A stretch of 64,000 bases of DNA from Candidatus Schneideria nysicola (GCF_019923565.1 NZ_CP074435.1:395847-459846); one strand, 5' to 3'; shown: positions 52,243 through 61,940, numbered from the stretch's first letter. Numbers and translations are program-made. Notes: generated by a model not told the origin, from the letters alone.

Positions 52243-52959
52243 TTAAGTATGACGATGATAATAAATTGCTAATTGCTTAGGAGTATCATCACTATGTTTA
52301 TGGAACATTTCTATAAAACTAGGATGTTCTGAGACCTTCTCTGGTGTACCAGAACAACAAATGTGATGATTGAGACAAATTACATCATCCGTTTTAGCCA
52401 TAACTAAATGTAAATCATGAGAGACCATAAGTATCCCACAATTAAAAATATTGCGTATTTTATCAATTAAATCATATAAATGTAATTGTCCATTAATGTC
52501 CATTCCTTGAGTTGGTTCGTCTAATACAAGTAATTGTGGTTGATTTAGTAATGCGCGAGATAATAAGACCCGCTGCATTTCACCTCCTGAAAGTATATGC
52601 ATTGATTTATTTATTAAATGTTCAGATTCCACATATTTAAGAGATTGAGGTATATCATTTTTTTTTACTGTTGGACGAAGTCGCATAAAACGTTCTACTG
52701 TAAGAGGAAAAGTTGAATTAAGATGAATTTTTTGTGGAACGTATCCAATTCTTAATTTATTTTTACATTGAATGATACCAGTACTAGGTTTAATTAAACC
52801 TAATATAACACGTACTAGTGTAGATTTACCTGAACCATTAGGCCCTAATAAAGTAGTAATTTTTCCTTTATTTAAAATAAGTGAAATGTTTTTTAGAATT
52901 TGTTTCTTTTCCAAAAATAATGAAATTTCTCTAAGAATAATTAGATTATCTATATTCAT
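52243..52959 (-). CDS. znuC: Zinc ABC transporter ATPase ZnuC
   Basis: ATP-binding subunit of the zinc importer. The 238-residue product (E. coli 251) has Walker [11 protein letters not shown], the signature [15 protein letters not shown], Walker [13 protein letters not shown] and the switch histidine in VSHDLH. The C-terminus is shorter than in E. coli but ends with a His-containing YYHRHT. It diverges from znuA across an 80-base gap that holds a Zur-box-like sequence. Confidence 0.96.
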   Translation of the reverse strand: MNIDNLIILREISLFLEKKQILKNISLILNKGKITTLLGPNGSGKSTLVRVILGLIKPSTGIIQCKNKLRIGYVPQKIHLNSTFPLTVERFMRLRPTVKKNDIPQSLKYVESEHLINKSMHILSGGEMQRVLLSRALLNQPQLLVLDEPTQGMDINGQLHLYDLIDKIRNIFNCGILMVSHDLHLVMAKTDDVICLNHHICCSGTPEKVSEHPSFIEMFHKHSDDTPKQLAIYYHRHT

Positions 52960-52992
52960 AAATTAATCTCATCCATTTTATAATTTTTATAA

Positions 52993-53014
52993 AGATATTA
53001 TAATATAATTATCT
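52993..53014. promoter_or_regulatory. Possible Zur operator between znuC and znuA
   Basis: An imperfect palindrome centred on ATTATAATATAAT (52997-53009). Its 11-base core TTATAATATAA equals the core of the enterobacterial Zur consensus GTTATAnTATAAC, and the location matches the single divergent znu operator in E. coli. The outer arms fit poorly and the region is nearly all A/T, so chance is a serious alternative. Confidence 0.35.
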
Positions 53015-53039
53015 TATTTATTTTGAATAAATCATTTTA

Positions 53040-54050
53040 ATGAAAAAAAAATATTTTTTGTATTTTTATTTTTTTGATTTTTTTATAAAATTTTTTATCT
53101 TTTTCCTCTTAATCGGTAATTCTATAGTTCATGCGACTGTTATTACTTCAATTCGACCATTGGGTTTTATTGCATCCGCAATTGCAGAAGGTGTGATGCC
53201 AGTGGAGATATTACTTCCCAATGGGGCCTCTCCTCATGATTATACATTAAGGCCATCAGACTTAATACGTATGAAAAAAGCTAGTATTTTGGTTTGGATT
53301 GGACCAGAGATGGAAAGTTTTCTATCTTCACCTATATCTTCTCTAAAAAATAGAGAAATAATTACTTTATCAAAAGTATCTACTATTATACCATTGTTAG
53401 TGGATAGTAGAAAATTTATACATAATAAAAATAATAGTATTTTAATGCCGTTACATCAACGTTCTGAAGAGAATAAATCAAGAGATATCTTTCTTAAAAA
53501 AAATAAAAACGGTATTAATAAACATCAAGTAAATATGCATATTTGGCTTTCTCCTAAGATTGCGAATTGTGTTGCAATAGAAATTTATAATCGTCTTCTT
53601 CTTTTATTCCCTAATCATAAGAAAAAATTAGATGAGAATTTAATCATATTTCAGTCTATTTTATCAGAGACAGATAGAAAAATATCTTTATCTCTTTCAC
53701 ACGTAAAAGATAAAGGTTACTATGTATTTCATGATGCTTATAGATATTTTGAAGAGCATTATGGATTAAAACCTTTAGGATATTTTACCTTTGATCCTAA
53801 TATCCATCCAGGAGCTAAAACTATACATAATATTAGATCTAAAATTATGGAAAGAAAATCTACTTGTATTTTTATGGAACCACAATTTAAATGTACTGTT
53901 ATAAAAACTATATTTTTTGCTAACAAAGTATATATTGGTTTATTAGATCCATTAGGAACAAATGTTCCTTTAAGCAAAAAAAGTTATTCTAATTTTTTAG
54001 AGAGAATATCTAATCAATATATAAACTGTTTGGAGAAAATAGATGATTAA
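53040..54050 (+). CDS. znuA: Periplasmic zinc-binding protein ZnuA
   Basis: Captures zinc in the periplasm for ZnuBC. The 336-residue precursor has a long signal peptide, with probable cleavage after IVHA near residue 32. Zinc-ligand histidines appear in GASPHDYTLRPSD, NMHIWLSP and YVFHDAYRYFEEHYGL. The central loop (about 130-165), His/Asp-rich in E. coli, is here Lys/Asn-rich with only scattered histidines. Diverges from znuC; mepM follows by 22 bases, as in E. coli. Confidence 0.95.
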   Translation: MKKKYFLYFYFFDFFIKFFIFFLLIGNSIVHATVITSIRPLGFIASAIAEGVMPVEILLPNGASPHDYTLRPSDLIRMKKASILVWIGPEMESFLSSPISSLKNREIITLSKVSTIIPLLVDSRKFIHNKNNSILMPLHQRSEENKSRDIFLKKNKNGINKHQVNMHIWLSPKIANCVAIEIYNRLLLLFPNHKKKLDENLIIFQSILSETDRKISLSLSHVKDKGYYVFHDAYRYFEEHYGLKPLGYFTFDPNIHPGAKTIHNIRSKIMERKSTCIFMEPQFKCTVIKTIFFANKVYIGLLDPLGTNVPLSKKSYSNFLERISNQYINCLEKIDD

Positions 54051-54072
54051 GAACTAATAAGGACAATGATAA

Positions 54073-55134
54073 GTGCTGCAAAGAGTCGAATTTTTATTAT
54101 ATAAACATTATAAAATATTCCTATTATTAGGATTGGTTACTATCTTCATTTGGAATTGTAATACTTATTCTGCTACTGGTAATACATTATGGCATCACTA
54201 TTATTTTTTCTTAGAGAGATTTTACTCTAAAAATTTTAATACCTATCAAATAGATTATTATTCTAATCATTCTTTTTCAAGAATAAGGGCCAATGATTAT
54301 CGAGACTATTGTGATAATATTTTACAAAATAATTATGTATCACAAAATCATTTTAAACGTAATGTCATTATTAATGGTAGGCTAAGAAGTAATTTTATTA
54401 CTAGTGTTAAAAATATGGGTTTAACTAAACATGATATTTATACAATAATAAAAGCATTAGAATGGCAATTAAATTTAAATAAATTACATAAGGGAGATCC
54501 CTTCTCCATCTTAATAGAGAAAGAATTTATTAATGGAAAAAATACTAAAAATACTTTAATTGGAATACGTTTACATACTGGAAAAAAAGATTATTATGCT
54601 TTTCGAGCTAAGAATGGCAATTTTTATAACTGTGATGCTATAAAATCCTCATATGGATTTATGCGTTATCCTATACTAAAAAAAACTTATATTACTTCTA
54701 ATTTTAATCTAAATCGGTATAATCCTATTACTGGTTGTATTGCACCTCATAGGGGTGTAGATTTAGCGGTACCTATTGGGACCGCAGTGCTAACTGTTGG
54801 AGATGGTAAAGTTGTGGCAGTTGGTAACGATTATGCGGCCGGTAAATATATTACTATCCATCATGATCATCAATATATGACACGCTATATGCATCTTAAA
54901 AAATTCTTAGTTAAACCAGGACAAATAGTAAAAAGAGGAGATTGTATTGCGTTATCAGGAAATACGGGTAGATCAACAGGACCTCATCTTCACTTTGAAC
55001 TTTGGATTAATCAAAAAGCAGTTAATCCTATTACTACTCCATTACCCTCTCATAGAGATAGTCTATCGGGAAATGAGCGATTAGAATATCTATTAGAAGT
55101 CAAACGTTTACTTCCCCAATTAAAGTTTAATTAA
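54073..55134 (+). CDS. mepM: Murein DD-endopeptidase MepM (M23 family)
   Basis: Cleaves D-Ala-mDAP cross-links so the sacculus can grow. The 353-residue product has an N-terminal membrane anchor (about 14-28) and a C-terminal LytM/M23 zinc peptidase domain: HRGVDLAVPIGT (H226, D230), HHDHQYMTRYMHL, and HLHFELW (H305, H307). The N-terminal part is about 90 residues shorter than in E. coli (440) and its LysM region is hard to recognise. It starts at GTG 54073 with AGGA nine bases upstream. The E. coli neighbour lpxM is missing after it. Confidence 0.94.
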   Translation: MLQRVEFLLYKHYKIFLLLGLVTIFIWNCNTYSATGNTLWHHYYFFLERFYSKNFNTYQIDYYSNHSFSRIRANDYRDYCDNILQNNYVSQNHFKRNVIINGRLRSNFITSVKNMGLTKHDIYTIIKALEWQLNLNKLHKGDPFSILIEKEFINGKNTKNTLIGIRLHTGKKDYYAFRAKNGNFYNCDAIKSSYGFMRYPILKKTYITSNFNLNRYNPITGCIAPHRGVDLAVPIGTAVLTVGDGKVVAVGNDYAAGKYITIHHDHQYMTRYMHLKKFLVKPGQIVKRGDCIALSGNTGRSTGPHLHFELWINQKAVNPITTPLPSHRDSLSGNERLEYLLEVKRLLPQLKFN

Positions 55135-55145
55135 AAAAAACGTAA

Positions 55146-56507
55146 TTAAATATGACGTGAAGATGTATATAGTGTTTCAAAAATTAACTGAATATTAAGT
55201 ATAATTAAGAGTACTGTAGCTAACCAACCTAATATAATAAATAATTTACAATTGACGAAAATACCCATTGTCTTCTTGGAGGATGTTAAATATAATAAAG
55301 GAATCATTGAAACAGGTAAAGCAATACTTAAAAATACCTGAGTATAAACTAACAATTTTTCTACTACATCTCCATTATGCCCCCATAGATAAATACAAGC
55401 TAAAACTGGAAGAATTGCAATCATTCTAGTAATTATTCTACGTTGCCATAAAGGTAATTTAAAATTCACAAATCCTTCCATTACAACTTGTCCTGTAAGA
55501 GTCCCAGTAATGGTTGCATTCTGTCCTGATGCTAGCAAAGCAACTGCAAATAGTGTTGCTAAAGTAGAGCTAGCAATTGTTCCTACCATATTATGATCTT
55601 TTAAAGCTTCATATAATTGTGCAAATCTTCCAATATCATCTGGATTTTTTCCAAAGAAAAGGGTAGCACCTAAACCTAAAAGTAAACAATTAATAATAAA
55701 AGAAAAACTTAATTGGATATTAGAATCAATAGTGGCATAACGTATAGCCTCTTTTAATGCATACCAATCATTACGATTATATTGTCTAGACTGAACTATC
55801 GATGAATGTAAATATAAATTATGTGGCATTACTGTAGCACCAACTACTCCTAAAGCAATAAAAAAAGCGGAATCTCCTCCTTCTACATGAGCATTTAAAA
55901 TATCATATTTAGGTAAGAATGATCGCATAATAAGTAATAGATCAGGATTAGCAAGAGCAACTTCATATGCAAAAATAATAAAAATAGTTACTGTCAGTAT
56001 AAATGCTAATGCTTCTATTTTTCGAATTCCAAATTTTATTAAAGCTAATAATAAAAATACGTCTAATGCGGTAATAATAACTCCAAGTAAAAGAGGAATT
56101 TGAAATAATAAATTAAGTGCTATTGCACTACCAATCACTTCCGCAATTTCTGTAGCAATAATAGCTAGTTCAGTAGTAATCCATAATATAAAAGCAGTTT
56201 TTCTTCCTACTAATGTTTTGGTTGCTTGTGCTAAATCCATTCCAGTCACGATACCTAATTTAGCACACATCATTTGTAGTAACATCGCAATTAGACTTGA
56301 TATTAATATTACTGATAGAAGTAAATATCCATATAAAGCTCCTCCTTGAATAGAAGTAATCCAATTGCCAGGATCCATATAACCAACGGCTACTAATGCT
56401 CCTGGTCCAGAAAAAGCAAAGAGTTTTTTTATAAAGCTTTCTTTACCAGAAGGAACAGGAATAGTATTATTAATTTCTTCTAAGCTGTTTTTTCTAACTA
56501 TTTCCAT
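55146..56507 (-). CDS. mntH: Nramp manganese/divalent metal transporter MntH
   Basis: Proton-coupled importer of Mn2+. The 453-residue product has about eleven membrane segments, the TM1 metal-binding motif YMDPGNW and the TM6 motif MPHNLYLHSS. The sequence from LFAFSGPGALVAVGYMDPGN through TELAIIATEIAEVIGSAIAL differs strongly from E. coli MntH (412 residues; IGYIDPGNF, AEIIAMATDLAEF) and resembles the form common in Firmicutes, which suggests transfer. It has an extra N-terminal tail of about 30 residues. SodA (Mn type) is a likely client of the manganese supply. Confidence 0.93.
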   Translation of the reverse strand: MEIVRKNSLEEINNTIPVPSGKESFIKKLFAFSGPGALVAVGYMDPGNWITSIQGGALYGYLLLSVILISSLIAMLLQMMCAKLGIVTGMDLAQATKTLVGRKTAFILWITTELAIIATEIAEVIGSAIALNLLFQIPLLLGVIITALDVFLLLALIKFGIRKIEALAFILTVTIFIIFAYEVALANPDLLLIMRSFLPKYDILNAHVEGGDSAFFIALGVVGATVMPHNLYLHSSIVQSRQYNRNDWYALKEAIRYATIDSNIQLSFSFIINCLLLGLGATLFFGKNPDDIGRFAQLYEALKDHNMVGTIASSTLATLFAVALLASGQNATITGTLTGQVVMEGFVNFKLPLWQRRIITRMIAILPVLACIYLWGHNGDVVEKLLVYTQVFLSIALPVSMIPLLYLTSSKKTMGIFVNCKLFIILGWLATVLLIILNIQLIFETLYTSSRHI

Positions 56508-57015
56508 ATTTTTCTCAATAATATTTAGTAGAATTCATAGATTTAGTAAAATTGATGTCTATATAAGATAATGGCAAATAAATAAAATTTTTTAGAAAAC
56601 TTTTATTAATATTCTTTTGAGAAAAAATAAATGTTTCATACTTAAGAAGTATTCTCAACAAGGAGAATCTTGTACTAATTAAGAAGAACTTTATTTTTTT
56701 GAAAATAAATTTATTAATTTTATAGAGTGCTTTTCAATATATCATATATTTATCTTAATTAAGAATGATTAAGTAATTTTTATAGAAATGAAAATGTTAT
56801 TTATGAGTAATAAATAACATTCTATTTTAATAAAATAGTGAAATCGATATATTGAACGGTAACGAAACACATTTAAAAAATATTTGCCTTAATAATTCTT
56901 TTTTCCTGATTGATAAAATCAAGAAGCAAAAAAGTATTAATTTAATTTGATACAATAGTATCACTAATTATGGTATCTTTAATTTTGATTATTAATTAAA
57001 TTGTGGGTATAGATT
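56508..57015. other. 508-base non-coding gap between mntH and argS with hairpins
   Basis: No gene is visible in this divergent gap, one of the two longest in the window. It holds ATTCTC/GAGAAT around AACAAG (56651-56668); a perfect 11-bp hairpin AATGTTATTTA/TAAATAACATT with a 7-base loop (56793-56821); directly next to it CTATTTTA/TAAAATAG (56822-56838); and TGATAC/GTATCA around AATA (56948-56963). The last overlaps a possible argS -35 (TTGATA, 56947) with TATGGT 16 bases on. The space may carry mntH and argS control or be an eroded gene. Confidence 0.5.
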
Positions 57016-58782
57016 TTGAATATTCAATCTTTGTTATCAAAAAAGATATATAAAACTTTGTCAATGATTGTTGATAAAAATCTTTCTAGTGAAAGACATA
57101 AAATATATATTAAACGATCTAAAAAAAGTGATTTTGGTGATTATCAAATTAATGGAATAATAAATATTACAAAAAAAATAGATATATCTTTCTATCAATT
57201 AGCAAAAAAAATTGTTGATATTCTTAACAAAGAAAATATTTTTGAAAAAGTAGAAATTTCTAATTCAGGATTTATTAATATTTTTTTAAATACAGAATGG
57301 TTATCTGCACAACTTTTTAATACTCTGTCATCGAAACGATTAGATATATCATTAGTAAAACCACAAAATATCATTGTAGATTACTCTTCTCCTAATATTG
57401 CTAAAGAAATGCATGTTGGACATATGAGATCAACTATTATTGGAGATGCTATAGTAAGATTGTTAGAATTTTTAGGCCATAATGTAATTCGTGTAAATCA
57501 TATAGGAGATTGGGGAACTCAATTTGGTATGCTTATTGCTTATTTGGAAGAGAAGCAATATTCTAATCAGGAAATTTGTATTACTAATTTAGAATCCTTC
57601 TATCGCGAGGCTAAAAAAAAATACGATCAACATTCTGATTTCACAAAACGTGCTAGAGAGTATGTAGTAAAACTTCAACATGGTGATAAATATTGTAGAC
57701 ATATTTGGAAAAAATTAGTAGATATTACTATGAAACAAAACCAAATAATTTATAACAAACTGAATGTAACATTAAGTTACAATGACATTATGGGTGAAAG
57801 TCTATATCAGGATATGTTACCTGATATTATATCAGATCTCAAAAAAAAAGGGTTAGCTATACAAGATAAGAATGCTATCATCGTTTTACTAGAGGAATTT
57901 AAGAATAAAAATAATCAACCTATGGGAGTTGTTATTCAAAAAAAGGATGGAGCATATTTATATACTACCACTGATATTGCTTGTGCTAAATATCGATGTG
58001 ATAAATTAAAAGCTGATAGAATTCTTTATTATATTGATTCACGTCAACATCAACATTTAATGCAAGCATGGACTATTGCTCGTAAGGCTGGTTATATTCC
58101 AGATTCTGTTTCATTAGAACATCATATGTTTGGTATGGTTTTAGGTAAAGATGGTAAACCATTAAAAACTCGTTCTGGTGAGACTATTAAGCTAAATTCA
58201 TTGTTAGATGAAGCTATTAAACGAGCACATAATGTTATCAGTAATAAAATTACTACATCTATTACAGATAGAAGTGAAATTGAGCATTTAGCAAGAGTGA
58301 TAGGAATAGGATCAGTAAAATACGCAGATTTATCTAAATGTAGAACCACAGATTATGTATTTGATTGGGATCAAATGTTAAAATTTGAAGGAAATACAGC
58401 TCCATATATACAATATGCTTATACCCGTATAATGTCTATTTTTAACAAGACTGGTTATTCTTATAAGAATTTTCTTAATCATATAGAGGAAATTAAAGAA
58501 GAAATAAAATTAGAATCTAATATAGAAAGACAACTGGCAATATGTCTTCTTCAATATGAAGAAACTATTACTAATGTAGCTGATTTAGGAATGCCACACA
58601 TATTATGTACTTATTTATATAGATTATCTGTTTTATTCTCTTCATTTTATGAAGAATGTTCAATTATTGAAGCAAAGAGTAAATCTTTATTTTATAGTCG
58701 TTTGCAAATTGCATTACTTACTGCTCGAATATTAGAACATGGTTTAAATCTGTTAGGAATACAAGTAGTTGATCGAATGTAA
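57016..58782 (+). CDS. argS: Arginyl-tRNA synthetase
   Basis: Class I synthetase charging tRNA-Arg. The 588-residue product (E. coli 577) has the N-terminal Add-1 domain, the HIGH motif as HVGH (133-136, in SPNIAKEMHVGHMRST), the degenerate KMSK region KPLKTRSGETIKL and the C-terminal anticodon-binding helical domain. It starts with TTG 57016: MNIQSLLSKK aligns directly with E. coli MNIQALLSEK, so the unusual start is well supported. The substrate tRNA-Arg (CCG) is encoded at 40.1 kb. Confidence 0.97.
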   Translation: MNIQSLLSKKIYKTLSMIVDKNLSSERHKIYIKRSKKSDFGDYQINGIINITKKIDISFYQLAKKIVDILNKENIFEKVEISNSGFINIFLNTEWLSAQLFNTLSSKRLDISLVKPQNIIVDYSSPNIAKEMHVGHMRSTIIGDAIVRLLEFLGHNVIRVNHIGDWGTQFGMLIAYLEEKQYSNQEICITNLESFYREAKKKYDQHSDFTKRAREYVVKLQHGDKYCRHIWKKLVDITMKQNQIIYNKLNVTLSYNDIMGESLYQDMLPDIISDLKKKGLAIQDKNAIIVLLEEFKNKNNQPMGVVIQKKDGAYLYTTTDIACAKYRCDKLKADRILYYIDSRQHQHLMQAWTIARKAGYIPDSVSLEHHMFGMVLGKDGKPLKTRSGETIKLNSLLDEAIKRAHNVISNKITTSITDRSEIEHLARVIGIGSVKYADLSKCRTTDYVFDWDQMLKFEGNTAPYIQYAYTRIMSIFNKTGYSYKNFLNHIEEIKEEIKLESNIERQLAICLLQYEETITNVADLGMPHILCTYLYRLSVLFSSFYEECSIIEAKSKSLFYSRLQIALLTARILEHGLNLLGIQVVDRM

Positions 58783-58810
58783 TAGCTGATTTTTTTGATT
58801 GAGATTTATA

Positions 58811-58881
58811 CTGGGGTACCAGGATTTGAACCTGGGATGGCGGGATCAAAACCCGCTGCCTTACCACTTGGCTATACCCCA
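58811..58881 (-). tRNA. tRNA-Gln (TTG)
   Basis: 71 bases; acceptor TGGGGTA/TACCCCA, anticodon TTG in TTTTGAT, discriminator G73. Variable loop is four bases, one fewer than E. coli glnU. Last of three minus-strand tRNAs in the order Met-Leu-Gln, like E. coli metT-leuW-glnU. Confidence 0.96.
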
Positions 58882-58896
58882 ATTATTTTTTACTAC

Positions 58897-58977
58897 TGCG
58901 GGGAGCGAGATTCGAACTCGCATAAAAAAGTGCCAGAACCTAAATCTGGTGCGTCTACCATATTTCGCCATCCCCGC
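58897..58977 (-). tRNA. leuW: tRNA-Leu (TAG)
   Basis: Class II tRNA of 81 bases with acceptor GCGGGGA/TCCCCGC, anticodon TAG in TTTAGGT, discriminator A73. The variable arm is AT-rich compared with E. coli leuW. Confidence 0.95.
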
Positions 58978-58996
58978 AACACTTGATTTATTGTAG

Positions 58997-59070
58997 TGGC
59001 TACGACGGGATTTGAACCTGTGACCCCAGCATTATGAGTGCTGTGCTCTAACCATCTGAGCTACGTAGCC
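58997..59070 (-). tRNA. metT: tRNA-Met (CAT), elongator
   Basis: Acceptor GGCTACG/CGTAGCC, anticodon CAT in CTCATAA, discriminator A73. Nearly identical to E. coli metT, with a paired 1-72 end, so it is the elongator and not the initiator tRNA. Confidence 0.96.
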
Positions 59071-59219
59071 TAAGTTGATATTATTATGTAATGTATTTTT
59101 ATTAGAGTCAATCTCAATTTTTCATTCTCTTTAATTTAAAGATAAAAATTTTTAATTAAAAAATTGTTTTTGAAGGCTTTTCTTTTTAGAATAAGAGAGA
59201 GTAAATAATTATTAAATAA

Positions 59220-59804
59220 TTGGTGAGAATCTTGTTAAAGAATTATAATAAAGATAATATAAATAGGAAGCAAAGAACAAAAAGTAATTTAATATTATTA
59301 TATCTTCTTTTGCTTTTTTCTATTAATAACATTAATGCTGCTAATATTATTGATATTGATGTGGCTTTTTCCCCTGGTGACTCTGCTAAAGAACTTATAT
59401 TGAATGCAATTGAGAAAGCTACCACATCGATTGATGTGGCAGCCTATTCTTTTACTAGTAAACCAATAAGTATTGCATTAGTTGATGCATACAAACGTGG
59501 TATTAAAGTAAGAATTGTAGCAGACAAGAAAGCAAATAGTGGAAAATATACTGCTGTAAATTTTTTATCCAACCAAAATATATCTGTCAAATTGAATGAT
59601 TGTTATCTTATTATGCATAATAAATTTATGATCATTGATGATACGTCTATACAAACTGGTTCTTTTAATTATACGCGTAATGCCGTTTATCGAAATGCAG
59701 AAAATATTATTTTTATTAAAAATAAACCCGATATTGCTAAAAAATATAAAAAAGAATTTAATCGCCTTTGGAATGAAGGGATATTGCTTGAAAAACAATA
59801 CTGA
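59220..59804 (+). CDS. Phospholipase D-family secreted nuclease (Nuc-like)
   Basis: Resembles the small PLD-superfamily endonuclease Nuc of enterobacterial plasmids, which cleaves DNA in the periplasm. About 194 residues with a hydrophobic signal (about 23-38, cleavage near NINA) and one HKD motif: H133, K135, D140 in HNKFMIIDD, followed by GSFNYT. A single HKD per chain fits Nuc, which dimerises. The start is unclear: TTG 59220, GTG 59223 or a later codon; no ATG precedes the signal and no strong SD is seen. Not part of a conserved E. coli block here; its origin may be plasmid-borne. Substrate is an inference. Confidence 0.82.
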   Translation: MVRILLKNYNKDNINRKQRTKSNLILLYLLLLFSINNINAANIIDIDVAFSPGDSAKELILNAIEKATTSIDVAAYSFTSKPISIALVDAYKRGIKVRIVADKKANSGKYTAVNFLSNQNISVKLNDCYLIMHNKFMIIDDTSIQTGSFNYTRNAVYRNAENIIFIKNKPDIAKKYKKEFNRLWNEGILLEKQY

Positions 59805-59818
59805 TAAATATCCAATTT

Positions 59819-60646
59819 TTATAAATTAATAAATCCATCATATACATGAACAGATGGACCTGTCATATAAATAGGTTGATGTTTCCCTTTCCAAAATATA
59901 GTTAATTTTCCTCCAAGAAGTTCTACTGTTACTTCTGAATCTAATAATCCTTGTTGAATACCTATTGCAACGGAAGCACATGCTCCACTTCCACAAGCCT
60001 GTGTCTCTCCCGTACCACGTTCATATACTCGAAGTCGAATATATTTTCGATTAATAATTTGCATAAAATTGACATTTATTTTATTAGGAAAGTAGGAATG
60101 TTTTTCTATTTGTGGACCGATAGTATCTATTGGAATATTTTTCCAATCTTCTTCTACTACTATAACACAATGAGGATTTCCGACTGAAACTATACCACAT
60201 GATATGATTTGATTATTAATAGGTATCTTATATTCATTTTGATGTTTATTAGATACAAAAGAAATGTCTTGAGGATTAAAATCAGGTTCACCCATATCAA
60301 CACATATAAGATTCTTGTCAAGAATACTTAATAACATACATCTATTTTTAGTACTAACATAAATCTTCTCTTTATTTGTTAAATTTTTCATTTTAACAAA
60401 ATGAGCAAAACAACGTGCACCATTACCACATTGAAAAGTTTCTGTTCCATCTGCATTAAAAATGCGATAATGAAAATCTATATTTTTTTCATAGGAATGT
60501 TCTACAATTAATAATTGATCAAATCCTATACCGTAGTGTCTATTTGATAATTTTTTTATGATTGGAGTGGAAATATTTATATTTTGTGTTATAGATTCTA
60601 CAATCATAAAGTCATTACCAAGGCCATGCATTTTAGAAAATTTCAT
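59819..60646 (-). CDS. dapF: Diaminopimelate epimerase
   Basis: Interconverts LL- and meso-diaminopimelate, needed for peptidoglycan and lysine. The 275-residue product (E. coli 274) has both catalytic cysteines: C73 in [13 protein letters not shown] and the second in [24 protein letters not shown] at the N-terminus and VGNPHCVI are typical. It lies 30 bases after yajC on the minus strand and converges with the PLD gene. Its E. coli neighbours (xerC, yigA) are absent. Confidence 0.97.
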   Translation of the reverse strand: MKFSKMHGLGNDFMIVESITQNINISTPIIKKLSNRHYGIGFDQLLIVEHSYEKNIDFHYRIFNADGTETFQCGNGARCFAHFVKMKNLTNKEKIYVSTKNRCMLLSILDKNLICVDMGEPDFNPQDISFVSNKHQNEYKIPINNQIISCGIVSVGNPHCVIVVEEDWKNIPIDTIGPQIEKHSYFPNKINVNFMQIINRKYIRLRVYERGTGETQACGSGACASVAIGIQQGLLDSEVTVELLGGKLTIFWKGKHQPIYMTGPSVHVYDGFINL

Positions 60647-60676
60647 TTTTTATCCATTTATTTTCAATAGTCGATT

Positions 60677-61021
60677 TTATAAAGTTTTCATTGTTCCTTT
60701 TGGTAAAACTGTTACGATAAAATCGCGTTTAATTATAACCTCATTATTTTCATTAAGAGAAAGAATAATATAATTATTTTCTATTATCTTAGTAACACGT
60801 CCTATTAATCCACCTGCAGTTAATATTTCATCTCCTTTAGAAATAGATTGAATAAGTTTTTTATGATCTTTATTTCTTTTTTGTTGTGGACGAAAAATCA
60901 TAAAATAAAAAATTAATCCAAAAATGATTAATATAATTATAAAGGAATAAGGATTCCCTTGTGAGGTATAATTAAGAGAACTATTTTCTGTTGTTATAAT
61001 GTTAGAAAAAAGTAAATTCAT
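60677..61021 (-). CDS. yajC: Sec translocon accessory protein YajC
   Basis: Small inner-membrane protein associated with SecDF and YidC. The 114-residue product has one membrane helix (FIIILIIFGLIFYFMIF), then RPQQKRNKDHKKL and the conserved cytoplasmic part GDEILTAGGLIGRVTKI...VLPKGTMK. The frame extends nine codons further upstream, but ATG 61021 (MNLLFSN) with GAGGA just upstream is the likely start. The E. coli partners tgt and secDF are not next to it, so the gene has been separated from its operon. Confidence 0.94.
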   Translation of the reverse strand: MNLLFSNIITTENSSLNYTSQGNPYSFIIILIIFGLIFYFMIFRPQQKRNKDHKKLIQSISKGDEILTAGGLIGRVTKIIENNYIILSLNENNEVIIKRDFIVTVLPKGTMKTL

Positions 61022-61377
61022 ATTTTCCTCTTCTTTTCTTCTACTCAAAAAATTCTAATTTAAGAAAATTATCAAATATTAATATTTTTTATATTTATTT
61101 GAATAATTTTTTTATAAATAAAATATTAGGTAATGATTATAATACTACTAAATTATAAAATATTTAATATATTATAAATTAAAATCATTATAAAATAATG
61201 ACATTAATGTAAGAAAATTAATAAATAAATTTTTCTAATAGAAATTTTTCTATTTAATAATTTAAAAAAATTTTTATCGATTACTTCACATCTAATCTAA
61301 TTTTCTCTATAAAGAATAACATTTATAAATCAAATACTATTTTCAAAATAATAGTTCTATGGAGGAGTATAATATTA
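61022..61377. other. AT-rich non-coding gap between yajC and greA
   Basis: A 356-base divergent gap, nearly all A/T, without a coding frame. AATGATT and AATCATT form a distant inverted pair within about 61130-61190, and ACTATT/AATAGT (61336-61355) forms a small hairpin just before the greA ribosome-binding site. I see no confident promoter; too many AT-rich matches exist. Confidence 0.5.
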
Positions 61378-61854
61378 ATGAATCAAATTCCTATGACTGT
61401 TAGAGGTTTAGAAAAATTAAGAGAAGAACTTCTTTTTTTAAGAGATATTCGTAGACCAGAGATTATTAAAAATATAGCAGAAGCAAGAAAACATGGTGAT
61501 CTAAAAGAAAATGCTGAATATCATGCTGCTCGAGAACAGCAAATATTTTGTGAAAATCGTATAAAAGAAATAGAAAATAAATTATCACATGCTCAAGTTA
61601 TTGATATTACCAAAATTCCTCCTAGTAATAGAATAGTTTTTGGTACTACTATTAGTATTAAAAATTTATATAGTGGAGATAAAAAAACTTATCGTATTGT
61701 TGGAAATGATGAAGCCGATTTAAAACAACATTTAATTTCTATTAATTCGCCTTTAGCAAGAGGTCTAATAGGAAAAAAACTAGGAGAATGTGTCGTCATT
61801 ACTACCCCAAGTGGAAAAATAACATATAAAATATTGAAAATAGAGTATTTATAA
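61378..61854 (+). CDS. greA: Transcript cleavage factor GreA
   Basis: Inserts a coiled coil into the RNA polymerase secondary channel and stimulates cleavage of backtracked RNA. The 158 residues match E. coli exactly in length: N-terminal coiled coil (about 1-75) with the acidic tip D41 and E44 in [17 protein letters not shown], then the FKBP-like C-terminal domain ([15 protein letters not shown]). GGAGG lies seven to eight bases before the ATG. Confidence 0.97.
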   Translation: MNQIPMTVRGLEKLREELLFLRDIRRPEIIKNIAEARKHGDLKENAEYHAAREQQIFCENRIKEIENKLSHAQVIDITKIPPSNRIVFGTTISIKNLYSGDKKTYRIVGNDEADLKQHLISINSPLARGLIGKKLGECVVITTPSGKITYKILKIEYL

Positions 61855-61940
61855 GAATAATTAATTATAATTGTTAATTATATTTTATTATTTTATTATT
61901 ATAGATACAACATTCTATTAGATTATTATAAAATCATTAG

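Noticed and set aside
58795-58996. Two overlapping plus-strand frames of about 63-65 codons
   Set aside because: They read through the antisense strands of tRNA-Gln and tRNA-Leu; the tRNA folds explain the sequence.
59565-59798. Minus-strand frame opposite the PLD gene
   Set aside because: Lys/Ile/Phe-rich antisense shadow; the plus strand has the HKD motif and signal peptide.
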